Positions 47,086-58,300 of a DNA stretch of 64,000 nucleotides are shown piece by piece; within the stretch, counting starts at the first letter, position 1; each line of letters starts with the position of its first letter. The notes under the pieces are model-generated. The model was not told the DNA's origin, searched no databases, and saw only the letters and a program-made list of their open reading frames with translations. Origin of the DNA: Allolobophora icterica (lineage: Eukaryota; Annelida; Clitellata; Crassiclitellata; Lumbricidae); assembly GCA_963556255.1 (NCBI GenBank), contig OY744613.1, positions 37,129,555-37,193,554 on the forward strand. Reading direction: 5' to 3'. Both the position numbers and the translations under genes were made by a program.

Positions 47086-48512
47086 CGGCCTCATGACTTG
47101 TGGCTGGAGCTCCTTAGTCTCTCCCACTCGTGCCTGAAAACTGTTCTGTTTGTCAGCGACGACATTGGCCCGGTCGCCACTGACCTTTTTAATTGGCGCT
47201 TTATATAATTATGTTCTATTACAATTACAATTTCTTTGGTGACAAGATATCCAATATCTGGCTGAAATTCTCTGGTATTCCACTATGAAATCGCTTTTAA
47301 TCTCCTTTCCTCCCAACCAACTCTTGATTCCTTATTTACTCTCACTACTTCTGGAGAACCTCAACAAACAAACAAACATATCTTGTCACCCGAAAGTATA
47401 CACTCGTGTAACTTAAATCCTACAAGACATGCATTCTGCAAAGTGAACTCACAGTCCAAACTACAAAACTACTGTTATCTAGGGAGGTTGAAAGACAATC
47501 GTGTACTTATATAAAAGGTGTTTGTTTTTTCATTTTTATTTGTTGACACTTGACACTTAACGATGAGAGTGTACTAAAAGCGAATGGGAAACATCGTCAA
47601 AGTGTTAAAGAAATGCTAGATTTCAAGATTCACAGACTGTTCATTAGCAAGACTCAAAGTGACCTCACACTCTCTTACAAGTTCTACAGCCAAATTTAGG
47701 CAAATGACTGAAGTCGTACATACTGCTAAATTAAATCATATAAACTGGTTGCAGTTCATGAACTGCTTTTAGTATGCATAACTATAGAGTGGAGAGGCAA
47801 CATCAGACCCTAGTGGCAAGACCGTTGCCATTTGCCAGCATAAATGACCCAAATTGTCAGATGTTTGTTCCACAAAAGGGCACAAGCAAAAGAAATGGGG
47901 GGACTCGACCCTTCAGTGCCTTCACTTTTCATTTCGGTTGTGTTTAGCAGATAAACTGACTGGTAAACTTATGCATTTATTCGTAGATGCTTCAGGTGCT
48001 TTAATGGTTCATGTAATTGTAATTCTAAGCACATGATTATTTAGCTCCTCTCTAAGGAACACTATAGCTGTGCTCTCAACTTGATAACATAAGATCATGA
48101 TTGAAAAGAATTGTCTTCAACAGTTGTGAAATACAGTCAGAGGAAGAAGGAAAGAAGCTTATGCCTCTGCTTCCATGACAGTTGTTCCAGAATGAGAGAC
48201 CAACAACTATGGCAAAGCTACCACGTTGCACTGTCAAAGTATGGAAGGGGAAACAACCAGATCATCAAGAGTTGCAGACAGAAGAGATCTGGATGATAAT
48301 GAAATACATGGTTCCCTATTACAATAGAATGGCTACAAAGTCAGACATCAGCATAAGGATTATTAATGCTATGCAGGTGGAGTTTTGGCATGAAGTAGGC
48401 CTAGGCCTATACCACCCAGTTCAGTTAATTATCTTAAATCACTAGTACATGTACTATGAAAAGAGCAGAACTGTTGCTTGAAAGTATTCCTTTATCAAGG
48501 GATTGTTTAGAA
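47086..48512. other. No supported gene
   Basis: A tiny hairpin element lies at 47550. Frames at 47854-48445 carry no recognisable domain. Confidence 0.4.
47550..47610. mobile_element. Tiny hairpin element, copy 2
   Basis: GACACTTAACGATGAGAGTG ... CATCGTCAAAGTGTTAAA. Arms pair, and the sequence is like the 11488, 52930 and 61288 copies. Confidence 0.55.
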
Positions 48513-48782
48513 CAGTGGTTCCCAACGTTTTTGGAGCAAGTTCTTTATTTTAATGACAACAGACATTCTTTGTATTCAACCAAAGTGTTGAGACTATTTC
48601 TAAGCTACTTTACGTTTTAGCAAATAGTTAGGTCTATAGACCTGTCAGTAGTGAAAATCAGTAGTTTTTGAAATTTTTCTACAGAAAAGTTTCTACCATT
48701 CTGCCATCAAACCACGGCACCTCTATACCATACAGGTTCACATCACCCTTGGGTGCTGCGGCATCCAGGTTGGGAAACAATG
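48513..48782. mobile_element. hAT MITE, 270 bp
   Basis: Left CAGTGGTTCCCAACGTTTTT and right, inverted, CATTGTTTCCCAACCTGG. Flanks GTTTAGAA and ATTTAGAC match 6 of 8. Confidence 0.7.
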
Positions 48783-48974
48783 ATTTAGACAAAGGGATCT
48801 GACTATACAACATACAATGGTTCTTGTGTATATGTTTGTACACACACACGCACGCACACACACACACAAGAAAAGCAGAGGAAATGAACCTGAGGACAGA
48901 GACAGCTAAACTGGGACAAGTCGATTACATTTACAAAGGAAAGACCGAGTCAAAGAAGAAATTTCAGCTCCATA

Positions 48975-49452
48975 GGGGCCACCCATATATTACATACGCA
49001 TGGAGGGGGAGGTGACCCAAATGCATGTGCTTGCATATGCTTGTGTATGGGGGTCTACTGATAATGTACATAGGAAACGAAGACTATGATTTGTCTATAT
49101 TGGCCTTCAATTGATTGGCCTTCAAGTAAGCTAGAGTTCAGGCTTTTCAGCTATCAGGTACTACCTGGGGAAATAGGACTGTGGGAGAGGTGTCACTTGT
49201 ATGCCACCTTAGGGTCCTTACCTCTGAACGCTATTATTAAACTATCACACAGCTCAGCAGTGAGTCCATGGATTACTCATCCTTCAATCTGGTCTTACTG
49301 ACACATTCTGCAGCTGGTCTTATGGGGGGGGGCGGGGAGGGGTGTGTCAAGCGTACGTACGCAGGTGGGGGGTGGGGGAAAAAAGTATGTGTGCGTACAG
49401 GGAGGGGTCCAATTTTCCTGGATTTTTGCATACGTAATATATGGATGGCCCC
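48975..49452. mobile_element. MITE with GGGGCCAYCCATATATTAC termini
   Basis: Terminal inverted repeats of about 27 bp: GGGGCCACCCATATATTACA at the left and GGGGCCATCCATATATTACG inverted at the right. ATA lies directly outside both ends, fitting a 3-bp duplication such as PIF/Harbinger elements make. G-rich interior, no coding capacity. Confidence 0.7.
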
Positions 49453-51740
49453 ATACGGAGGTTGGAACCATGGAGTCTTATCATTGTAATATTTGTACTT
49501 CTAATTAGAAATGAAGGCTATATAGCATCATTTCAAGTAATTTAGTAAACCTAACGAGAGTCGCTCTCTGCGCTATGTTTACAAGTCATTAAGAAGAAAA
49601 GTTTCCTCATTAAGCAAAACAATGCAAAGAAAATGGGATCCAAACAAAAGATTCCTATCTACAGCTGACATCATATTCAGAATTCCTCAACCAAGTTGCG
49701 TTGATAATATGAGGACGTGACAGCCATATGGCTGTCACGTCCTCAGTACACACCAGGGAGCAGTCCTCACTGGTGATGGAGGACGTGCATTCGGCCATTC
49801 CTCTATCTGCCAAGTATTTATCGCCTGTCATTCAGTGGATTGAAGCGCCACCAGTGACTATAGACCAGCATAGCTCCTTCTCTACCAAGACAAAATGACC
49901 CATTTGCAGATGGCATACACAGCCCGTAGATCCGAGACGCTATCGCACATCTGTAAACCCGTTTCCCTCCTCAGTCAGTCACTTAGGCCAAGATCATACA
50001 TGAAACAATATCATCAAAACGTACACAATGCGCAGCAGAAACGAAGAATATTTCCTACATGCAAAACTCAGACTCCAAAATGTCAGAAATTATATTGCAT
50101 TTAGACTAAATACATTCACCAAAATGACAAAGAAGTCAAATCAGCCACGAACATGCCTGCTGACGTGTGTAGTTATCACCAGTCCTTGTGACTGTCGGTC
50201 GGTTATACGTACTACATCTGCCGCACATGCTGAAGACTACAAATTTCTGTATAATAGAATCAAAATAGCAGCACTACAGGCCACGGCAGGATATTGTACA
50301 CAGGTCATCCATCAGCATATATTTACACTGTGTCAGATAATTCATATAATTCTATTTGAGTGATATAACCAAGGTAATGGGACAACATTAACGCCATTTC
50401 ATCAACTGATGGCTATGTGTGCCAAGTAACAGAATTTATGCAAATACAGAAAGCAGAAATCATTCAAAAGTAAACAGTTTGCACAACTGAAACTTAACTA
50501 TACACAAATCTATTTGCATTAAGAAGTGAAACACAAACATGACAACAGCGATCTGTGTAACATATTCCTTAAACAAACTGGTCTTACATGATTCCAGAAG
50601 AAGTTAAAAAAATACACCTGACATATGGAGATTCAAACCCTGTCACAGCTGTAAAGCTAAACATACAGATACCAAAAAAAGAATCCATAGCTAAGAAATG
50701 ATGCCTGGTATCTAACTGCTGCTGCCTAGAATGAACAGGACAGGCACAATTGGTCTCAGACGCCCTCAACGCCCCAAGTACCAGAAACTGTAAACCCATG
50801 AGGAAAATGGAAACGTTCAAACAAATGCTCCCACTTCTGATACTACAATTCAAACTTTAAAAGTAAGCGGATGATGTGATGTGCAAAATAAATAAGATCA
50901 TGATGACTGATGACTTGGCAGTTCTGGTGAATCACACTTCACTACACCTACCACTTCATTCACACATCAAGGCACTGATTACTTAATTTACAAAATGTTC
51001 AAGAGAAAAGCTGATGATGACATCATAAATACACAGATGAAGATGATAGATGATGACAAAGGACAAGATGGTGACAATGGTACAGTAATGATGTGACTAA
51101 AAAAAGCTTCTTACATCAAATGTACAGAATGCATTTACATAATGAAAACCGAACATCATGTCATAAAGAGTGTCTCATGTTGTCTGTCCTAAAACACTGA
51201 ACATTAAGTTACTGAGGCACATTAATTTTGTCTCATCAGCTGAACAACTCCTCTTCTTCCTCCTCCTTCGATTCTTTCTTGAAAAACGATTTTCTTGGAG
51301 AACAAAGATGCAGTCATTAAGAGAAGTCATGAGGAACCAGCGACAGTCTTCTTCATGATGACTACAACACACAAAGCAATCACAAAGTTTGTGAAGATAA
51401 CAAACACTTTGTTTGACTTGGGGTCGGATGGATGGCTGCAAAAGAGAGCAGCTGGGGCCAACCAAACCATCCACTACAATCTCCCTAAGCAATTACTTAA
51501 TCAGCTCAACCTCTCTCTATACCACAGATCATAGTTATTTCTTTAGACATTTAATTTAGCACACCTGCTTACATCGGCTTAAATGACAGTAAAGTTATAA
51601 AAGGTCCACAAGGAATCAAATTGCTCTGATAACTAAAAGTCACAACTTCATGGACTCTCTCACACACACCCACAGCAAATTGACGGAATCCCATCCATAG
51701 TTGAATATTTTGTACTAACAATAACAATAATAATAATTAT
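49453..51740. other. No supported gene
   Basis: Contains a 36-bp perfect palindrome (49710-49745). Open frames up to 111 codons have no recognisable domain or splice context. Confidence 0.4.
49710..49745. repeat. 36-bp perfect palindrome without spacer
   Basis: TGAGGACGTGACAGCCAT followed at once by its reverse complement. It could extrude a cruciform or bind a dimer; its role is unknown. Confidence 0.9.
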
Positions 51741-52200
51741 AATATTTTGCCACCCTCCCATGGGAGGGTGGCAATGCCTTGCCTGGAACGCCACTGTCAT
51801 CGACACCCTGGCAAAATCATACCATACCAGATCAACTGAAGTTGTGGGCACTGCTGCCGAGATACCAGCAGCAGATAAGAAAAACATCCAAATATACTGC
51901 CATTTTGTCATTGTATTGCTTTGTGCCTTTGAAACTCTGAGTCCAATAAACCAAGATGGCCTCGCATTGATCAGCCTCCTCGGCTACCGCCTGCCGCCTG
52001 GCCCAAATATCAGGAGACAACAGAGAGACTACCTTTCTCTTTCAGCGCTTATCTATGGAAATCCAATGCTTCAACACAGTCACTTTTTGTAGCATCTTTG
52101 ACACTGATAAAAACCATCAGTGAAGACTAGCCATTCCAGAACAATGCCCCTAATTTTTGCAATCCCAAGGGATCATATGTACCTCAGCGGAAAAATAATA
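51741..52200 (+). pseudogene. Retroelement-derived fragment (family C), copy 1
   Basis: Reads LAWNATVIDTLAKSYHTRST, then AADKKN and HFVIVLLCAFETLSPINQDG. The phrase F-x-P-x-A-x-E-T-x-G-x-x-x-x-x-G is common at the C-terminal end of certain retroelement polyproteins. The copy at 60230 shares this order and the same 3' words (GGGATCATA...TACCTC then AATAATAATA). Broken by stops. Confidence 0.55.
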
Positions 52201-52249
52201 ATAGTAAATGCACGCAAAGACACAGATTTTGTGATTCTGAGCTGCAGTT

Positions 52250-52430
52250 AGTCAGTCACCAGATGAAATGCAGTTAGACATCCAGATCTCTGAAAACCAG
52301 TGAGAAAGAGTTTGGAGACATTTCTAGAAGGAAGAAAATGAGTTTGAGCACCAGAGGAACATTGGTAGTCAGTTGCATTCCTTGAGGGAGCAGCATGGAA
52401 TACACAAGAACCCATGACATGCTGGAAAAG
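52250..52430 (-). pseudogene. CR1/L2-type RT C-terminal fragment
   Basis: Minus strand HVMGSCVFHAAPSRNATDYQ parallels TAMGSRAFHVAAPKEWNRLP at 54320. The end GCAGTTAGT...CACCAGATGAA matches the 3' end of the 54480 copy. Confidence 0.6.
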
Positions 52431-53990
52431 GATAACTCCATCATCCAGCAGCCCCACCCCACCCCACCCCAGATGGTAGGAGACAAAGTGCATAGATATA
52501 AGTCGATATCAGATATCAGTGTCCAGATATCAGTCGAGTCATCAAGACAACACAGTGGCAAATAAGTCATAGAACGTCTTTATGGTCGATGATGTCGCTC
52601 CAAGACTCTCCTCTTCACTCCTTCATTCCTTTACTGAATCCAAGATATTCCAAGATATTGCGTCTGTAAATCTGAGCCTCGGTTGTCCATTCCCTGAGTA
52701 AGGGGACTAACCCAGTGGCAAGAAGAAACTCATAAAAGCACATTTAGTGGGTCAAGTGCTGATGCTACCAAGTGGTAGGCAGTTGCATGGAGTGGGATTT
52801 GACATCTGCCTGTCCACCCTTTGTCCAATCCTATGATAACTGTGATTGTGCTCAGGCACCGACTTCTACAAGACTACTCGTCTCAAGTCCCACCCTTACA
52901 ATTTCAGAACAGGATTTCTTCAGTGTAACATAACACTTTAATGACAAGAGTGTACTAAAACTGACTGGGAAACCAATGCAGCTCATAGTCAAAGTGTTAA
53001 ACAACTGACAGGTGAAACGTGGACCCAGAAGGTCTCTGTCTCTCTTTGTTTGTGTGTGTGTCTTTCTCTGTTTCTCTCTCTCTGTCTCTCTCTCTCTGTG
53101 TGTCTCTCATGAAAGCATCAGAGGCAAGGAATTCTCACTAGATATTCCACAGTGCAACATGAAGCACATTTTCATGCAGTCAGTGCATCCAGTAGTTTTT
53201 ATATAAGAGATATTCCTAAATTAGCAACACAGCACATTTAGACACTTAATGAAACCAACAGCAAAATAAAACTGAATAATACTAGCACGAGTTGATATAC
53301 TAAGAAACGGTCAAATAAAACCAATAATAAAACTAAAAAGTAACATTAATGTGCATCAAAGTGCGCAATGCTAACACAAGTAGAAATAATCAGAATAATA
53401 GAAATAAATCGCATTAAGAGAGAAATAAGGAAAGTAGCTTTTCTGATCATCTGAACTGCTACTAATAATTGAAAATTTAGCAGATCATAAACATTTGGTG
53501 CTTTAAAAGGAAATCATGCACCAATAGCTGAGACTAACAGACAACGATCATTAACAACCAGATGAGATCTACAGATTAAGCCATGCTTTCAATAGATCAA
53601 GACTACATGTACAACAATCTTCACAACTAATAATAAATATTACTAAAGGCAGAAAAAAGCGACTTTCTGGTGACAATTATTCAAGTGTGCATAGTTTTGA
53701 ATGTGGAAATATGACGATGTAAGCAAAAACAAAGTCAACACATAAAGTCTCATATAATTCAATGACTTCTGGCATTCTGTGCATCTTATCAAATCTTATC
53801 CAGTCTACTGACTTACATAATGACATACATAGCATCATCATAACAGAAGGAGATACGGATGGTCACTAACACTGGAACTGTCAGGTCAGCACAGACTGAG
53901 AGACAAGAACGGTCAGTGTTTATGGCTGGACAGCTGTTAAATCCCTTGCCCCTTCCCATGCATGGAAACACATTGGTCACCCAAACAGGT
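52431..53990. other. No supported gene
   Basis: Tiny hairpin element at 52930 and a CT/GT-rich stretch at 53035-53108. No coding evidence. Confidence 0.4.
52930..53001. mobile_element. Tiny hairpin element, copy 3
   Basis: TAACACTTTAATGACAAGAG ... CATAGTCAAAGTGTTAAA, related to the 11488, 47550 and 61288 copies. Confidence 0.55.
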
Positions 53991-54537
53991 CATTTGTCAA
54001 TCCAAACAGTGTCATATTACATGACCTATGCACAGCAACAGCTGCCAATCCCTCTTGAAGACCACATTATAAATTATGTGGCTCACGTGGTGCTACATGC
54101 ATCTTCTCATTCAAACTCATTAACTCTGCTCCATCAGCTGCACTGGCTTCCTGTAGAATTCAGAATTAGATTTAAACTGGCGTGTTTTACCTATTAAACC
54201 CTCACATTGTGCATTCCTACCTACCTTCAACCACTACTCTCCTTACATCTTGCCATGTGGTCTGCAGTCTTTGGTTATGGGTCTTTTAGTTGAGCCTAGA
54301 TGTAGCACTGCCATGGGCTCTCGTGCATTTCATGTTGCAGCCCCCAAGGAATGGAACCGACTACCAATGTTTATCCATTGCTCAACCTCTTCTTCTTCTT
54401 TCAAGAAACGCCTCAAGACTCACTACTTCTCATTGGCTTTCAAACATCTACATATCTAATATCTCTTCATCTGGCGACTAACTAACTGTGCCTCAGATTC
54501 GCATGTCTGTGTGACTTTGCACGAATTAAAAATGTTC
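53990..54537 (+). pseudogene. CR1/L2-type RT C-terminus with (ATA)n tail
   Basis: Reads LHQLHWLPVEFRIRFKLACF, then after stops PRCSTAMGSRAFHVAAPKEW, NRLPMFIHCST and FKKRLKTHYFSLAFKHL with a stop. The order HWLPV..RI.FK ... G.RAF..AAP..WN.LP ... F...LKTH.F is the CR1/L2 tail. The 3' untranslated part runs to TTAAAAATGTTC and then an ATA repeat. Confidence 0.8.

Positions 54538-54599
<62 letters not shown>
54538..54599. repeat. (ATA)n tail of the CR1/L2-type element
   Basis: About 20 triplets directly following the element's 3' end. Confidence 0.9.
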
Positions 54600-55211
54600 T
54601 GTAGTAGAGCAGAAATCTTGGCCGATCGCAAACATCTGTTTGGCGCATTCTTCAGATTCCTAAAAGGAGCTACATAAATAGCTAGATACATACATAAACA
54701 GAAAAACAGACACACATAAACAGACATACATAAACAGATAAATAGACATAAATCTCTTAAATTCCTTGTAGATGTGTTAAGTGAGAAAAGTAGAGACTTT
54801 ATGAAATGCAGGTCATAGCAAAGCAAGTTGGATGGTTCCTCAGTTGAACCGTCCATTAAGACTGGGACCATTGATTCTTCTCAGGTCTTTCTAGAGAGTC
54901 ATATCTTCTCATTGGCTTTATCTTCTTCTTCTCATTTACTCTTATGGAAACTAAGCATGCACACTGTGCTACGACCCACGGCTGAAGCACAGACCATCTG
55001 AGCAAAATGTTACGATTAACAACCATTTCTCCAATATATATATATATATATGTATGTATATATATGCTGGAGATATGTGGTCATGTGTGTATATATTGAA
55101 AGCCATAACATCTTCCTTAATAACTAACATTCCTCTGTCAATTTCCAAACCTGTGCATACAACAACATTCATGTCTGTACTTAATAGATCGTAACATGCA
55201 AGGTCTGTGCG
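54600..55211. other. No supported gene; downstream of the collagen gene
   Basis: Short (TA)n at 55036-55066. No convincing polyadenylation signal for the minus-strand collagen gene was identified. Confidence 0.4.
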
Positions 55212-55352
55212 TTAGGAGGCATTCAACTGATTAGCATGCTCAGTGCATTTACTCGCGACCTTTACCTCATCATGGGGTAACTTCCAGCCACAGCCAGGCA
55301 GTGGAAGCCCATCAGGCCCCACGGGACAGGGTGCATCCAGCCCAGGAATCCC
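55212..55352 (-). CDS. MACIT collagen, terminal exon with conserved Cys motif
   Basis: Acceptor [38 protein letters not shown], then an open frame to TAA at 55214-55212 (46 residues). A donor-like GAG|GTAAAG at 55265 leaves open that the exon ends at 55266 and splices further. Confidence 0.8.
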   Translation of the reverse strand, partial: GIPGLDAPCPVGPDGLPLPGCGWKLPHDEVKVASKCTEHANQLNAS

Positions 55353-58300
55353 CTAAGCGGAGACACCACACACACACACACAGACAGACAGACAGAGTCA
55401 AACAAGGATGAAGCAGAAACTCAAAACAGCCGTCAAGTATTTTGTTTTAAAAGAAAATGATCAATCATCAAAAGACAAAACCTCAGGAAAACCCTCTCCA
55501 CAATGACAGTGCAAAACAATTCATTGTAATTAGCAACCTTTATAGTGCCGATGTCTACTGCACAAAGCATCAACCGATGGCACATTACAATCAAGATGCA
55601 GTCAGATCGATAACCAGAAGTCTGGGTAAGCCAACTGAAAAACTTCCAACTGATATTGACTAAGAACAGTTCTAGTTTTTGACCAATGTGTTTGCAAGAG
55701 ATATCCTTGACAACATGTATGCATGAGATTCATAAACACTACTTAAGTTACAAGTAGTATCAGCCAACTCAACAAATGAGTCACCCAGTTTCAAAGCCAT
55801 CTAAATTTCTTAAGTTGCTGAGGAGTGCCAGTAGTAGAAATTCAGTCTTCAATGAGTAAAGAAGAAGTTTACTGACCACCATCCAAGACTGCACCTCCTC
55901 CAAGGCAGTGGACAACAGCAGCACAGACAAGGCACAAGACAAAGTGTCAAACAGAATGTAGACTTCAGTATCAGAATAGAAATGATATCCCAGGGAATCT
56001 TCAAGCAGTGTTCCTAGTGCTGCAGTGTGTATAATGTAAACAAAAGACGACCAAGCACAGAACCTTGTGGAATACCAAATGCCAACAAAGCATGAGATCA
56101 ATAGTAGCCATTAAAACGTACTTACTGAATGTGTAAACTAAAATAAGTACTAAACCGATTCAGTGCAGGACGAGAAATCCCAAACCAGTGCTGGAGACTA
56201 AACCACTTCAGTGCAGGACGAGAAATCCCAAACCAGTGCTGGAGACTAAACCACTTCAGTGCAGGACGAGAAATCCCAAACCAGTGCTGGAGACTAAACC
56301 AATTCCATGCAGGACCAGAAATCCCAAACCACTGCTGGACACTAAACCAATTCCTTGCAGGACTAGAAATTCCAAACCAGTGCTGGAGACTAAACCAATT
56401 CCATGCAGGACCAGAAATCCCAAACCAGTGCTGGAGACTAAACCAATTCCATGCAGGACCAGAAATCCCAAACCAGTGCTGGAGACTAAACCAATTCCCT
56501 GCAGGACCAGAAATCCCAAACCAGTGCTGGAGACTAAACCAATTCAGTGCAGGACCAGAAATCCCAAACCAGTGCTGGAGACTAAACCAATTCCCTGCAG
56601 GACCAGAAATCCCAAACCAGTGCTGGAGACTAAACCACTTCAGTGCAGGACGAGAAATCCCAAACCAGTGCTGGAGACTAAACCAATTCCATGCAGGACC
56701 AGAAATCACAAACCAGTGCTGGAGACTAAACCAATTCAGTGCAGGACCAGAAATCCCAAACCAGTGTTGGAGACTAAACCAATTCCCTGCAGGACCAGAA
56801 ATTCCAAACCAGTGCTGGAGACTAAACCAATTCAGTGCAGGACCAGAAATCCCAAACCAGTGCTGGGGACTAAACCAATTCAGTGCAGGACCAGAAATCC
56901 CAAACCAGTGCTGGAGACTAAACCAATTCCACACAGGACCAGAAATCCCAAACCAGCGCTGGTGACTAAACCAATTCAGTGCAGGACCAGAAATCCCAAA
57001 CCAGTGCTGGAGACTAAACCAATTCAGTGCAGGACCAGAAATCCCAAACCACTGCTGGATACTAAACAAATTCCATGCAGGACCATAAATCTCAAACCAG
57101 TACTGGAGACTAAACCAATTCCTTGCAGGACTAGAAATTCCAAACCAGTGCTGGAGACTAAACCAATTCCATGCAGGACCAGAAATCCCAAACCAGTGCT
57201 GGAGACTAAACCAATTCCATGCAGGACCAGAAATCCCAAACCAGTGCTGGAGACTAAACCAATTCCCTGCAGGACCAGAAATCCCAAACCAGTGCTGGAG
57301 ACTAAACCAATTCAGTGCAGGACCAGAAATCCCAAACCAGTGCTGGAGACTAAACCACTTCAGTGCAGGACGAGAAATCCCAAACCAGTGCTGGAGACTA
57401 AACCACTTCAGTGCAGGACGAGAAATCCCAAACCAGTGCTGGAGACTAAACCAATTCCATGCAGGACCAGAAATCCCAAACCAGTGCTGGAGACTAAACC
57501 AATTCAGTGCAGGACCAGAAATCCCAAACCAGTGTTGGAGACTAAACCAATTCCCTGCAGGACCAGAAATTCCAAACCAGTGCTGGAGACTAAACCAATT
57601 CAATGCAGGACCAGAAATCCCAAACCAGTGCTGGGGACTAAACCAATTCAGTGCAGGACCAGAAATCCCAAACCAGTGCTGGAGACTAAACCAATTCCAC
57701 GCAGGACCAGAAATCCCAAACCAGCGCTGGTGACTAAACCAATTCAGTGCAGGACCAGAAATCCCAAACCAGTGCTGGAGACTAAACCAATTCAGTGCAG
57801 GACCAGAAATCCCAAACCACTGCTGGATACTAAACAAATTCCATGCAGGACCATAAATCTCAAACCAGTGCTGGAGACTAAACCAATTCCTTGCAGGACT
57901 AGAAATTCCAAACCAGTGCTGGAGACTAAACCAATTCCATGCAGGACCAGAAATCCCAAACCAGTGCTGGAGACTAAACCAATTCCATGCAGGACCAGAA
58001 ATCCCAAACCAGTGCTGGAGACTAAACCAATTCACTGCAGGACCAGAAATCCCAAACCAGTGCTGGAGACTAAACCAATTCAGTGCAGGAACAGAAATCC
58101 AAAACCAGTGCTGGAGACTAAACCAATTCCATGCAGGACCAGAAATCCCAAACCAGTGCTGGAGACTAAACCAATTCCATGCAGGACCAGAAATCCCAAA
58201 CCAGTGCTGGAGACTAAACCAATTCCATGCAGGACCAGAAATCCCAAACCAGTGCTGGAGACTAAACCAATTCCCTGCAGGACCAGAAATCCCAAACCAG

